This document shows, piece by piece, positions 1 to 5,697 of a stretch of DNA of 8,462 bases. The DNA lies in the NCBI GenBank assembly GCA_052034865.1, contig JBPOIC010000043.1, positions 1-8,462 of the forward strand, given 5' to 3'. This DNA is from JBPOIC01 sp052034865. Its GTDB lineage: Bacteria > UBA10199 > JADFYH01. The notes beneath the pieces are model-generated. The model did not search any database, was not told the DNA's origin, and saw nothing but the letters and a program-made list of their open reading frames with translations. A program made the position numbers and the translations under genes. The stretch's first letter is position 1, and every line of letters begins with the position of its first letter.

Positions 1-73
1 TGGAGGCGAAGGGGATCGAACCCTCGACCTTCTGATTGCGAACCAGACGCTCTCCCAGCTGAGCTACGCCCCC
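1..73 (-). tRNA. tRNA-Ala (anticodon CGC)
   Basis: On the minus strand this folds as a complete 73-nt cloverleaf. It has a 7-bp acceptor stem (GGGGGCG with CGCCTCC), a D arm GCTC/GAGC, an anticodon stem TCTGG/TCAGA around loop TTCGCAA, a 5-nt variable loop, and a T stem GAGGG/CCCTT around TTCGATC. The anticodon CGC reads the alanine codon GCG. The third acceptor pair is G-U, the hallmark identity element of alanine tRNA, and the discriminator base is A, which agrees with the anticodon. The gene ends exactly at the left window edge, so whether a 3' CCA is encoded cannot be seen. It lies 65 bp downstream of the small Cys-rich gene on the same strand. Confidence 0.96.
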
Positions 74-138
74 CAATATTCAATTTTCCTTGAAACGATG
101 GCTTCGATGCCACGAGGTTTTTATTTAGTCAACGATGA

Positions 139-447
139 TCAGCGTGAACGAGATCCTCTTCTGAACCTGTCCCTTCGCTGAGGTCTTCTTGATTTCTCTC
201 TTTCTTTTTCTTTTGGCGCTATCGCTTCAGAAGATGCGATTTCCTTTTTAAGGGATCTCTCATAGTTTTCGCGATGTAATTTGTTCCATTGAGAAAAAGG
301 TAACATCCCCATTCGATTTCGGCAGCTACGGCAAAAGAGAACCATTTCACAATCTGTGATATTCATCAGCTTGCGGCATTCGCGAAGTGCGAAACTACTT
401 TTGCACCGGGGGCACTTGAGAGTTTGATTCAGACTATTCGGTTTCAT
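139..447 (-). CDS. Small Cys-rich putative zinc-ribbon protein with Arg-rich tail
   Basis: This encodes a 102-residue protein that I do not recognise as a named family. Two knuckle-like CxxC pairs, CPRC (C12, C15) and CRSC (C39, C42), flank 23 residues that include two further cysteines (C24, C33). This spacing suits a zinc ribbon. The C-terminal third (about residues 66-102) is highly charged and ends in an Arg-rich stretch (RRPQRRDRFRRGSRSR), so nucleic-acid or ribosome binding is plausible but inferred. No good Shine-Dalgarno precedes the ATG, only an A-rich stretch, which lowers confidence that the gene is real or that this start is correct. It lies upstream of tRNA-Ala on the same strand and is divergent from tRNA-Arg. 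Patterned cysteines make a chance open frame less likely. Confidence 0.55.
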   Translation of the reverse strand: MKPNSLNQTLKCPRCKSSFALRECRKLMNITDCEMVLFCRSCRNRMGMLPFSQWNKLHRENYERSLKKEIASSEAIAPKEKEREKSRRPQRRDRFRRGSRSR

Positions 448-502
448 GTTTTTTTTCTAGGACAGGGCCGGTAGGAAGATCAAGCAATAGATGAATTGTC
501 CG

Positions 503-545
503 TGACACCGCTGACTGACAGTCTCTGAAAAGGAAGTTGACAGTC
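503..545. repeat. Repeated TGACA / TGACAGTC elements
   Basis: The octamer TGACAGTC occurs at 516-523 and again at 538-545, 22 bp apart, about two helical turns. A further TGACA is at 503-507. The first octamer is also part of an 11-bp inverted repeat, GACTG-A-CAGTC, at 513-523. The second overlaps the candidate -35 element of tRNA-Arg. The repeats are seen directly; a role as an operator is inference. Confidence 0.4.
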
Positions 546-565
546 AAGCCTAAGGGATTGATAGG
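537..565 (+). promoter_or_regulatory. Candidate sigma-70 promoter for tRNA-Arg
   Basis: A perfect -35 hexamer TTGACA (537-542) is followed after 17 bp by GATAGG (560-565), a weak -10 matching the consensus at three positions. The bases just after it are G/C-rich (GGCCC), as is common at stable-RNA promoters. Transcription would start near 572, about 50 nt before the tRNA. The weak -10 limits confidence. Confidence 0.42.
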
Positions 566-623
566 AAGGCCCTTTAAAGGGGAAAGACAACGCTGCTGCT
601 GGTTTTTCTTCTTGGGATCAAAA

Positions 624-695
624 GCCCTCGTAGCTCAGTGGATAGAGTACCAGCCTCCGAAGCTGGCAGCGCAGGTTCGATTCCTGCCGAGGGCG
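624..695 (+). tRNA. tRNA-Arg (anticodon CCG)
   Basis: This is a complete 72-nt cloverleaf. It has an acceptor stem GCCCTCG/CGAGGGC with all pairs matched, D stem GCTC/GAGT, anticodon stem CCAGC/GCTGG around loop CTCCGAA, variable loop CAGC, and T stem GCAGG/CCTGC around TTCGATT. The anticodon CCG reads the arginine codon CGG, and the discriminator base is G. No CCA is encoded (the gene is followed by TTTC), so the 3' end must be added after transcription. It lies about 100 bp upstream of the PBP1A gene on the same strand with no clear terminator between, so read-through is possible. Confidence 0.96.
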
Positions 696-704
696 TTTCA
701 TCTG

Positions 705-710
705 TATAAT
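705..710 (+). promoter_or_regulatory. Candidate -10 element upstream of PBP1A
   Basis: A perfect TATAAT lies 10 nt after the tRNA-Arg gene. Any -35 would fall inside the 3' part of the tRNA gene, and the sequence there (near 681-687) matches TTGACA poorly. If active, it would start a PBP1A transcript near 717, giving a leader of about 80 nt that contains the 730-759 hairpin. Confidence 0.33.
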
Positions 711-729
711 CTAAACACCTCAAACAAAA

Positions 730-759
730 TCTAAAATCGTTCATTCGACGTATTTTAGA
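730..759 (+). repeat. Inverted repeat / hairpin in PBP1A leader
   Basis: Perfect 8-bp arms TCTAAAAT (730-737) and ATTTTAGA (752-759) are extended by CGT/ACG across one bulged T (751), leaving a 7-nt loop. The result is an 11-bp stem ending 39 nt before the PBP1A start. It is not followed by a T run, so it does not look like an intrinsic terminator for the tRNA. It could be a leader hairpin, an operator or a processing site; none of these roles is shown. Confidence 0.45.
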
Positions 760-798
760 AATTTATGATGAAGGAAATGAAGGAGCCATATCTTTTCC

Positions 799-3588
799 AT
801 GAGCAAAGAAACTAAACCTCGCCAAAGGTCTTTTTTGGTATTCCTTCTTTATATGGCCCTCATCCTTGTTATTTTGGGGGCAGGAGCCATCGTCGGAGCC
901 TATTTTTACTTTTCCAAAGATCTTCCCAAGCTCAGCAAGATTGAAGATTATAAACCGCCTCAAATGTCGGTTGTTTATGATGCCGATCAAAACAAGATTG
1001 GCGAATTCTGGACCGAAAGACGCATTGTTACTCCCATTCAGGAGATTCCAGACAAACTTAAAAAGGCCCTCATCGCGACCGAAGATGAGCGCTTTTACAC
1101 CCATCACGGCGTCGATCCCATTGGAATTGCCCGGGCATTTGTTACAAATCTCAAAGCTGGTCATGTTGTCGAAGGGGGCTCCACGATTACCCAACAAGTC
1201 GCCAAGGCGCTCGTCCTTTCTCCCGAGAAAACCTATGACCGAAAAATCAAAGAGGCGATACTTGCCACCAAAATTGAGAGCCTGCTTTCAAAAGATCAGA
1301 TTCTGTTTTTGTATCTGAACCAGACCTACTTTGGAAATCGTGCCTACGGAGTTGCCTCTGCGGCCAATAACTACTTCCATAAAGAACTCAAAGACATCAA
1401 TACCGCCGAAGCTGCGATGATCGTCGGATTATCCAAAGCCCCATCGACTTTTAATCCACTCGTCAATCCCACCCGCGCGCATGCCCGACAGCAATACGTG
1501 ATCGATCGTATGCACGAGCTTGGTTTTATCTCCGATGAGGAAGCAAACGAGGCGAAAAGCACTGTCCTGAAAATTTACAACGCCGGCACCGATCAGGATT
1601 TTAATATTCGTTATACCCCTTACTTTACTGAAGAGGTTCGCAAGATTCTCAATGCGAAATATGGCAAACAGCTTTATGAAGGGGGCTTGAAAATTTACAC
1701 GACTATCAGCCTGGAAATGTATCAGGCAGCACAGAAAGCAGTTTTAAAAGGATTGAGAGAGGTTGATCGTCGACATGGTTTTAGAGGTCCAGTCCAGCAT
1801 CTGGATGAGGCGGAAATTCAGGCCTGGCTGGACCAATATCACATTACCCTCCTCAATGAATGGGGTGAGGTCGATTACAATGAATATCCCAATGAAGAAG
1901 ATCGAAAAAAGATTCCCACTCCTCTTTCTGAGGGAAGTCGATATCAGGCCGTCATTATCGGAGGAACAAAAGCCAAGGGGTTTGAAACCGAAGTCGGGAA
2001 TGTAAAAGGTCTCATCGCTCCCGAAACCACTCAATGGGCTTCAGGATCGGACAGACTCAAACGAGGAGATATTGTTTGGGTTACCCTCTATAAAAAGGAA
2101 GCCACAGCCTTAAGCTCTGGGAAATCAAAAAACACAAAATACTCCCGAACAGAATCTGCTCCATCCACCGAAACTCAATCCGCAAGTATTGCGACCGAAC
2201 CTCGACTGTTTGCCCTGGATCAAGAGCCCGAGTTGCAAAGCGCCTTGTACTCCTACGAACCTTTTACTGGAGAAGTGAAGGCGATCATCGGTGGACAGGA
2301 CTATCGCAAAAATGAATTCAATCGTGCCACTCAGGCCCTCCGTCAACCCGGCTCGGCGATCAAACCTTTGTTTTACGCGGCCGCTTTGGACAAAGGTTAT
2401 ACCCCCAACACGCCCATTTCGAATGAGGCCATCATTTACGATGATGGCTCCGGTAAACCCTGGACACCCAAAAACTCAGGCGGAAAGACCTCGGGTCCGA
2501 TGAGTTTAAGAAGTGCCCTGGTAAACTCGATGAATCTGGTAACGGTTCGAATTGTGATGGATGTCGGAACGCATTATGCGACGGCCTTCATGCGCAAAAT
2601 GGGTCTGACGTCGCCTGTTGAAAAATACTATTCTATGGCGCTAGGGGCTAACGATGTCAGGGTATCCGAGCTGGCAAGGGCATATGGTGTCTTTGCGACA
2701 GGGGGAATCCTTCCTGAAACCTATATGATTCGCAAGATAGTGGATCCTTCCGACAAAGTATTGGAAGAACAGAAGCCAATGGATAAAAAATTCATTATAA
2801 CTTGGAGCTCCAATAAATCTTCTGGCTCCAGCGTTCCTTCAACGGCCCCGGAAGCGACATCCAGCAAGGGCGTCGAAGATAAGGGACAGGCTGTTATTCC
2901 TACCGAATCTCAACCTCAAGCGGAATCCTCTCCCGAAAGCTCGGAATCACAGGCTTCCTCTCTTGTAAAAAATACTGAGAAATCGAAGGTAAATAAAATT
3001 CCATGGGATGAAATGAGTTTCAATCCGGATCTTTTAAAAGAAGGGGAGGTGGATACTCAAAAAGATCAGCTATCCTTAAGTGAATACGAAAAGAAGGTAC
3101 TTTATGGAGATTATATTCCAAAAGATCACGTGATCACCCCGCGCACTGCCGCAACAATGGTTTCCATCATGCAGGATGTGGTCAAATATGGAACGGGTAA
3201 GGCAGTGCTTCCTCTTAAAAAAGCGGTGGCAGGAAAGACCGGAACCACTAACGGATCCACAGATGCCTGGTTTGTCGGTTATACACCTACTTTGGTGACT
3301 GGGGTTTGGGTAGGGCATGACACAAAACTCAAATCCATTGGTCATGGAGAAACGGGAGGGCATGTGTCGGCGCCTATCTGGCTTTACTATATGACCGAAG
3401 CGACCAAGCGTTATCCAACCAAGGATTTCAAACTCCCTCCCTCAATTGATCTTTCTCAATATCAAACACCTCTGGAGGTCGTTCAGGGTGATACCGAATC
3501 TCCGGATTTCGATGGAATTATCCCAGGGGCAGCCCCATCAAAGACCCAGCAAGGAAGTGGGGCTGAGTTTTTCTCAAATGAATTATAA
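799..3588 (+). CDS. mrcA: Class A penicillin-binding protein, PBP1A type
   Basis: This 929-residue bifunctional peptidoglycan synthase polymerises lipid II and cross-links stem peptides on the periplasmic side of the inner membrane. A short cytoplasmic tail precedes one membrane anchor (about 11-38). The GT51 glycosyltransferase domain follows, with catalytic E95 in EDERFYTHHG, GGSTITQQ (126-133) and RKIKE (148-152). Residues about 320-430 fit the OB-like insert typical of PBP1A. The transpeptidase domain has SAIK with nucleophile S519 and K522, SMN (577-579) and KTG (813-815). A Ser/Pro/Glu/Gln-rich stretch of about 65 residues (671-735) lies between SMN and KTG, and a smaller Ser/Thr-rich linker lies at 434-466. 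The ATG at 799 has AGGAG at 781-785, a rather long 13-nt spacing; the nearby upstream ATGs are out of frame. All catalytic motifs are intact. The symbol follows the E. coli PBP1A convention (also called ponA). Confidence 0.96.
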   Translation: MSKETKPRQRSFLVFLLYMALILVILGAGAIVGAYFYFSKDLPKLSKIEDYKPPQMSVVYDADQNKIGEFWTERRIVTPIQEIPDKLKKALIATEDERFYTHHGVDPIGIARAFVTNLKAGHVVEGGSTITQQVAKALVLSPEKTYDRKIKEAILATKIESLLSKDQILFLYLNQTYFGNRAYGVASAANNYFHKELKDINTAEAAMIVGLSKAPSTFNPLVNPTRAHARQQYVIDRMHELGFISDEEANEAKSTVLKIYNAGTDQDFNIRYTPYFTEEVRKILNAKYGKQLYEGGLKIYTTISLEMYQAAQKAVLKGLREVDRRHGFRGPVQHLDEAEIQAWLDQYHITLLNEWGEVDYNEYPNEEDRKKIPTPLSEGSRYQAVIIGGTKAKGFETEVGNVKGLIAPETTQWASGSDRLKRGDIVWVTLYKKEATALSSGKSKNTKYSRTESAPSTETQSASIATEPRLFALDQEPELQSALYSYEPFTGEVKAIIGGQDYRKNEFNRATQALRQPGSAIKPLFYAAALDKGYTPNTPISNEAIIYDDGSGKPWTPKNSGGKTSGPMSLRSALVNSMNLVTVRIVMDVGTHYATAFMRKMGLTSPVEKYYSMALGANDVRVSELARAYGVFATGGILPETYMIRKIVDPSDKVLEEQKPMDKKFIITWSSNKSSGSSVPSTAPEATSSKGVEDKGQAVIPTESQPQAESSPESSESQASSLVKNTEKSKVNKIPWDEMSFNPDLLKEGEVDTQKDQLSLSEYEKKVLYGDYIPKDHVITPRTAATMVSIMQDVVKYGTGKAVLPLKKAVAGKTGTTNGSTDAWFVGYTPTLVTGVWVGHDTKLKSIGHGETGGHVSAPIWLYYMTEATKRYPTKDFKLPPSIDLSQYQTPLEVVQGDTESPDFDGIIPGAAPSKTQQGSGAEFFSNEL

Positions 3589-3840
3589 TAGGACTTTCTC
3601 ATTGGGCGATCTGCTTTATTGAAAAATTGACACGTATCAATGCTTCTCCACGCTGTTACCTCAGGGGAAAATCTCATAGTCCGCCCTGGTTGGAAGGACT
3701 TGTGTCTTCCTAATTGCTTTTCAAAGCAGTGTGATTAAGTACATTCTTGTACAATTAGTTTTTTTCTGGCTCACATCTCATCCAGGTGAGTAGGTCCTGT
3801 GAAAAAGAACGAAAGCCTCTTCATTTAAAAGAAGGATTTT
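3589..3840 (+). other. Intergenic spacer with short hairpins before tatB
   Basis: There is no gene here. The spacer holds an imperfect 16-bp palindrome (3626-3641). Three short hairpins follow: GGAAGGAC/GTCTTCC (3692-3710, one bulged base), TGCTT/AAGCA (3716-3728) and GTACA/TGTAC (3739-3752). A T7 run at 3759-3765 begins six bases after the last stem. This could be a weak PBP1A terminator or a structured tatB leader; the offset T run makes a strong terminator unlikely. A TTGACA at 3627-3632 lacks a -10 at normal spacing. Confidence 0.35.
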
Positions 3841-4143
3841 ATGTTTGGATTGGGTTTTGGAGAGTTGTTGGTTGTTTTGATTATCGCGCTGGTGTTTTTG
3901 GGACCAGAGAGAATTCCAGAAACAGCGAGAAGCTTAGGAAAATGGATTCATGAATTGCGGGGAATGGTAGATGAGGTAAAACAATCCTTTGATCGTGATT
4001 TGAAAGATACCAAAACTGCTCCGACTGGACGCAAGTCCCAGGAACAAAGCTCATCCAAAATGATCTCTGACACTTCAGAACCCAGACAGGAAAGCCCATC
4101 TAACCCAAACCCTTCGCCCCCTTCCTCTTCGGATCCTGCATGA
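3841..4143 (+). CDS. tatB: Twin-arginine translocase subunit TatB (TatA/TatB family)
   Basis: This 100-residue protein has one N-terminal membrane helix (about 6-20), the LGPERIP hinge (20-26), an amphipathic helix (about 27-50) and a hydrophilic Ser/Pro-rich tail. With TatC, TatB forms the membrane receptor for folded proteins carrying twin-arginine signals. Glu at position 8 in GFGELL and Pro after LG favour TatB over TatA, which usually has Gln8 and FG-K/R in the hinge. The split within this family is not absolute, so a dual TatA-type role is possible. The start is supported by GAAGGA (3831-3836), only 4 nt from ATG. The stop overlaps the tatC start as ATGA, which indicates translational coupling. 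No other TatA-like gene is in the window. Confidence 0.9.
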   Translation: MFGLGFGELLVVLIIALVFLGPERIPETARSLGKWIHELRGMVDEVKQSFDRDLKDTKTAPTGRKSQEQSSSKMISDTSEPRQESPSNPNPSPPSSSDPA

Positions 4144-4877
4144 AAGAAAATCCGCAATTCATGAGTTTTGTGCAACACCTCGGTGAGTTTCGCAGATGTC
4201 TGATTCACAGCGTAACTGGACTCATGGTAGGTACTGCTGCGACCCTTTATTTTTCAAAGCAGCTGCTTCAGATACTTCTCGATCCATTAATCAGAGTTTT
4301 ACCTCCCGAAAGTTATCTGCAGGGAGTTGGGGTGTTTGAGCTATCGATCATTTATCTGAAAACCGCCGTTTTATTTGGTCTTTTTTTGGCCCTTCCCTAT
4401 ATTGCCTATCAGATTTGGCGATTCATCTCTCCAGGTTTATACCAAAAAGAAAAAAGGATGATTTTGTTTGTGGCGCTTTTTTCGGCCCTCTTTTTTGTAG
4501 GAGGAGCCCTTTTTGGCTATTTTTTTGTTTTTCCGACGGGATTTAAATTTGCTGTAGGAACCTACCTGGAATCTCCCATTCGTTTTCAACCCAAACTCAC
4601 TGACTATTTTTCTCTGAGTGCCAGTTTGCTCATTGCCTTTGGGGTTGCTTTTGAGCTTCCCGTTCTGATTCTGCTTCTTGCCCGCATGGGTCTCATAAAA
4701 TACCGACATCTCCACCGTTTTCGAAAGTATGCCATCATCCTTAGTTTTGTCATTGGAGGGATCCTGACTCCAGGGCCCGATATTCTTTCGCAGTTCCTCA
4801 TGGCGATTCCTTTGATACTTCTTTATGAGTTGGGTGGACTGGCAGCCTTTGTGTTTGGGAAAAGGGAGAGGGTTTGA
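4140..4877 (+). CDS. tatC: Twin-arginine translocase subunit TatC
   Basis: This 245-residue polytopic inner-membrane protein is the core signal-peptide receptor of the Tat pathway. It has the usual length and several strongly hydrophobic segments consistent with six helices. Family landmarks are visible: HLGEFR near the N-terminus (13-18, with the conserved Glu16 and Arg18), the K-(x)n-LALPYIAYQIWRFISPGL region (74-100), a FELP motif with E172 in the position of the conserved membrane-facing glutamate, and TPGPD (210-214). Small departures from the usual HLxELRxRL pattern are Phe17 for Leu and Cys20 for Arg. It starts inside the last codons of tatB (4-nt ATGA overlap) with no separate strong ribosome site. 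No clear terminator follows. Confidence 0.96.
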   Translation: MKENPQFMSFVQHLGEFRRCLIHSVTGLMVGTAATLYFSKQLLQILLDPLIRVLPPESYLQGVGVFELSIIYLKTAVLFGLFLALPYIAYQIWRFISPGLYQKEKRMILFVALFSALFFVGGALFGYFFVFPTGFKFAVGTYLESPIRFQPKLTDYFSLSASLLIAFGVAFELPVLILLLARMGLIKYRHLHRFRKYAIILSFVIGGILTPGPDILSQFLMAIPLILLYELGGLAAFVFGKRERV

Positions 4878-5216
4878 GGAATGAGTTTGGTATTCATTGA
4901 AATTCCTGTAAGGCATCCCAAGCTTTATGGATTGCACGGGTTGATCTTTATTTTTGTCGATTTCAAAGTGACGAAGGTTGGGATTGCCTTTGACTTCGCA
5001 ACAATCAATGGACAACTCTCAAATAACTCTGATATTAATTTTTTATTACTCGTATTGCTCTCTGATAGGCATGATGTCCACTTCCTGCCGCTCATCCGCT
5101 TATTAGATTCGATACGGAGTTATCAATCTATAGATGGAATCTGCAGACTGTCCATTCTGATGTGAAGCCAAGGCTCGAATTCAAATCCCTCGAACCTCCC
5201 GCGCCGATCCCGTCTA
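4878..5216. other. Intergenic stretch with no convincing gene
   Basis: About 340 bp lie between tatC and the RRM gene. A 94-codon plus-strand frame (4881-5165) begins with GAGGA directly before its ATG. Its product is unfamiliar and has no recognisable motif, and a minus-strand frame crosses much of the same DNA, so neither is called as a gene. The stretch ends with an imperfect inverted repeat, AGGCTCGA (5171-5178) and TCGAACCT (5190-5197), an 8-bp stem with one C-A mismatch and an 11-nt loop, some 60 bp before the RRM start. A decayed gene, an untranslated leader or a small RNA are all possible; no strong promoter was recognised. Confidence 0.5.
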
Positions 5217-5243
5217 ATGGCTTTTCTTGAAGGTTCTAAATTT

Positions 5244-5249
5244 AAGGAG
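5244..5249 (+). promoter_or_regulatory. Ribosome binding site deciding the RRM gene start
   Basis: AAGGAG sits 9 nt before the ATG at 5259. It settles the start against an in-frame ATG at 5217, which would add 14 residues that do not belong to the RRM fold and would place this site inside the coding sequence. Confidence 0.85.
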
Positions 5250-5258
5250 AAAGTAAAT

Positions 5259-5633
5259 ATGTCCAAGAAACTCTATGTCGGAAGCCTCCCGTACAGTGTT
5301 ACCGAAACACAGCTACGAGAATTGTTCCAGTCCTACAATCCTCTGGAGGTCCGCCTGATCAGTGATAAATTCACCGGTCGTTCAAAAGGATTTGGTTTCG
5401 TCGAGGTCGATGATGAAAACGCTTCCCGTGCCATTGAAGACATGCACGGAAAAGACATCGAAGGTCGCACCCTGGTAGTGAACGAAGCTCGCCCGCTTCA
5501 GCCCCGCGAAGGAGGTTTTGGTGGTGGCGGTGGTGGTGGGTTCGGGGGTGGACGCGGTGGTCGCGGTGGTCGTCCTGGCGGGGGACGTGATCGCCGTGGA
5601 TCCGGCGGTGGTGGAGGCCGTGATCGCTGGTAA
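5259..5633 (+). CDS. RRM-domain RNA-binding protein with Gly/Arg-rich tail
   Basis: This 124-residue protein is a single RNA recognition motif (about 3-78) plus a low-complexity tail. RNP2 is LYVGSL (5-10) and RNP1 is KGFGFVEV (43-50), with the two central aromatic residues F45 and F47 that stack on RNA bases. Residues 85-124 are mostly Gly with Arg, Asp and a few Phe, like RGG tails that add loose RNA binding. Small bacterial RRM proteins of this plan are known in cyanobacteria and many proteobacteria, often abundant or cold-induced; regulation here is not shown. The start at 5259 is chosen for its strong ribosome site and because it begins MSKKLYVG, the usual family opening. The gene stands alone between a long spacer and its own terminator. 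The tail is coded by GGT/GGC-rich near-repeats. Confidence 0.95.
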   Translation: MSKKLYVGSLPYSVTETQLRELFQSYNPLEVRLISDKFTGRSKGFGFVEVDDENASRAIEDMHGKDIEGRTLVVNEARPLQPREGGFGGGGGGGFGGGRGGRGGRPGGGRDRRGSGGGGGRDRW

Positions 5634-5653
5634 TCCAAATCCAAAACTCATTC

Positions 5654-5684
5654 AAAGAGCCTGAGAAATCAGGCTCTTTTTTTT
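5654..5684 (+). terminator. Rho-independent terminator of the RRM gene
   Basis: An 11-bp perfect stem (AAAGAGCCTGA, 5654-5664, with TCAGGCTCTTT, 5669-5679) closes a GAAA tetraloop. A T run to 5684 covers the end of the stem and beyond. It lies 20 bp after the RRM stop. On the other strand it has only a short T run, so termination of the opposing MarC gene here is less certain. Confidence 0.93.
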
Positions 5685-5697
5685 GTCTGAAAATTGG

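Noticed and set aside
74..138. Promoter for tRNA-Ala between it and the Cys-rich gene
   Set aside because: A TTGACT-like -35 exists on the minus strand, but no acceptable -10 lies at normal spacing.
537..734. 65-codon plus-strand frame over the tRNA-Arg gene
   Set aside because: It begins with TTG in the candidate -35 element and runs through a complete tRNA, so it is a chance frame.
763..1197. 144-codon minus-strand frame antisense to PBP1A
   Set aside because: It mirrors the conserved GT51 domain on the plus strand and has no recognisable product.
4437..5015. 192-codon minus-strand frame antisense to tatC
   Set aside because: More than half is the antisense of tatC; the composition is Lys/Asn-rich with no family motif, and no strong ribosome site was seen.
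5217..5258. Upstream ATG as the start of the RRM protein
   Set aside because: The extra 14 residues precede the normal MSKKLYVG opening and would contain the strong ribosome site.
5513..5625. GGT/GGC-rich stretch as a possible repeat array or CRISPR
   Set aside because: It is irregular, lacks spacers, and is explained by Gly/Arg codons of the RRM tail.
5371..5655. His/Arg- or Thr-rich minus-strand frames over the RRM gene
   Set aside because: They are reverse reads of the Gly codons in the tail; the plus-strand RRM motifs settle the coding strand.
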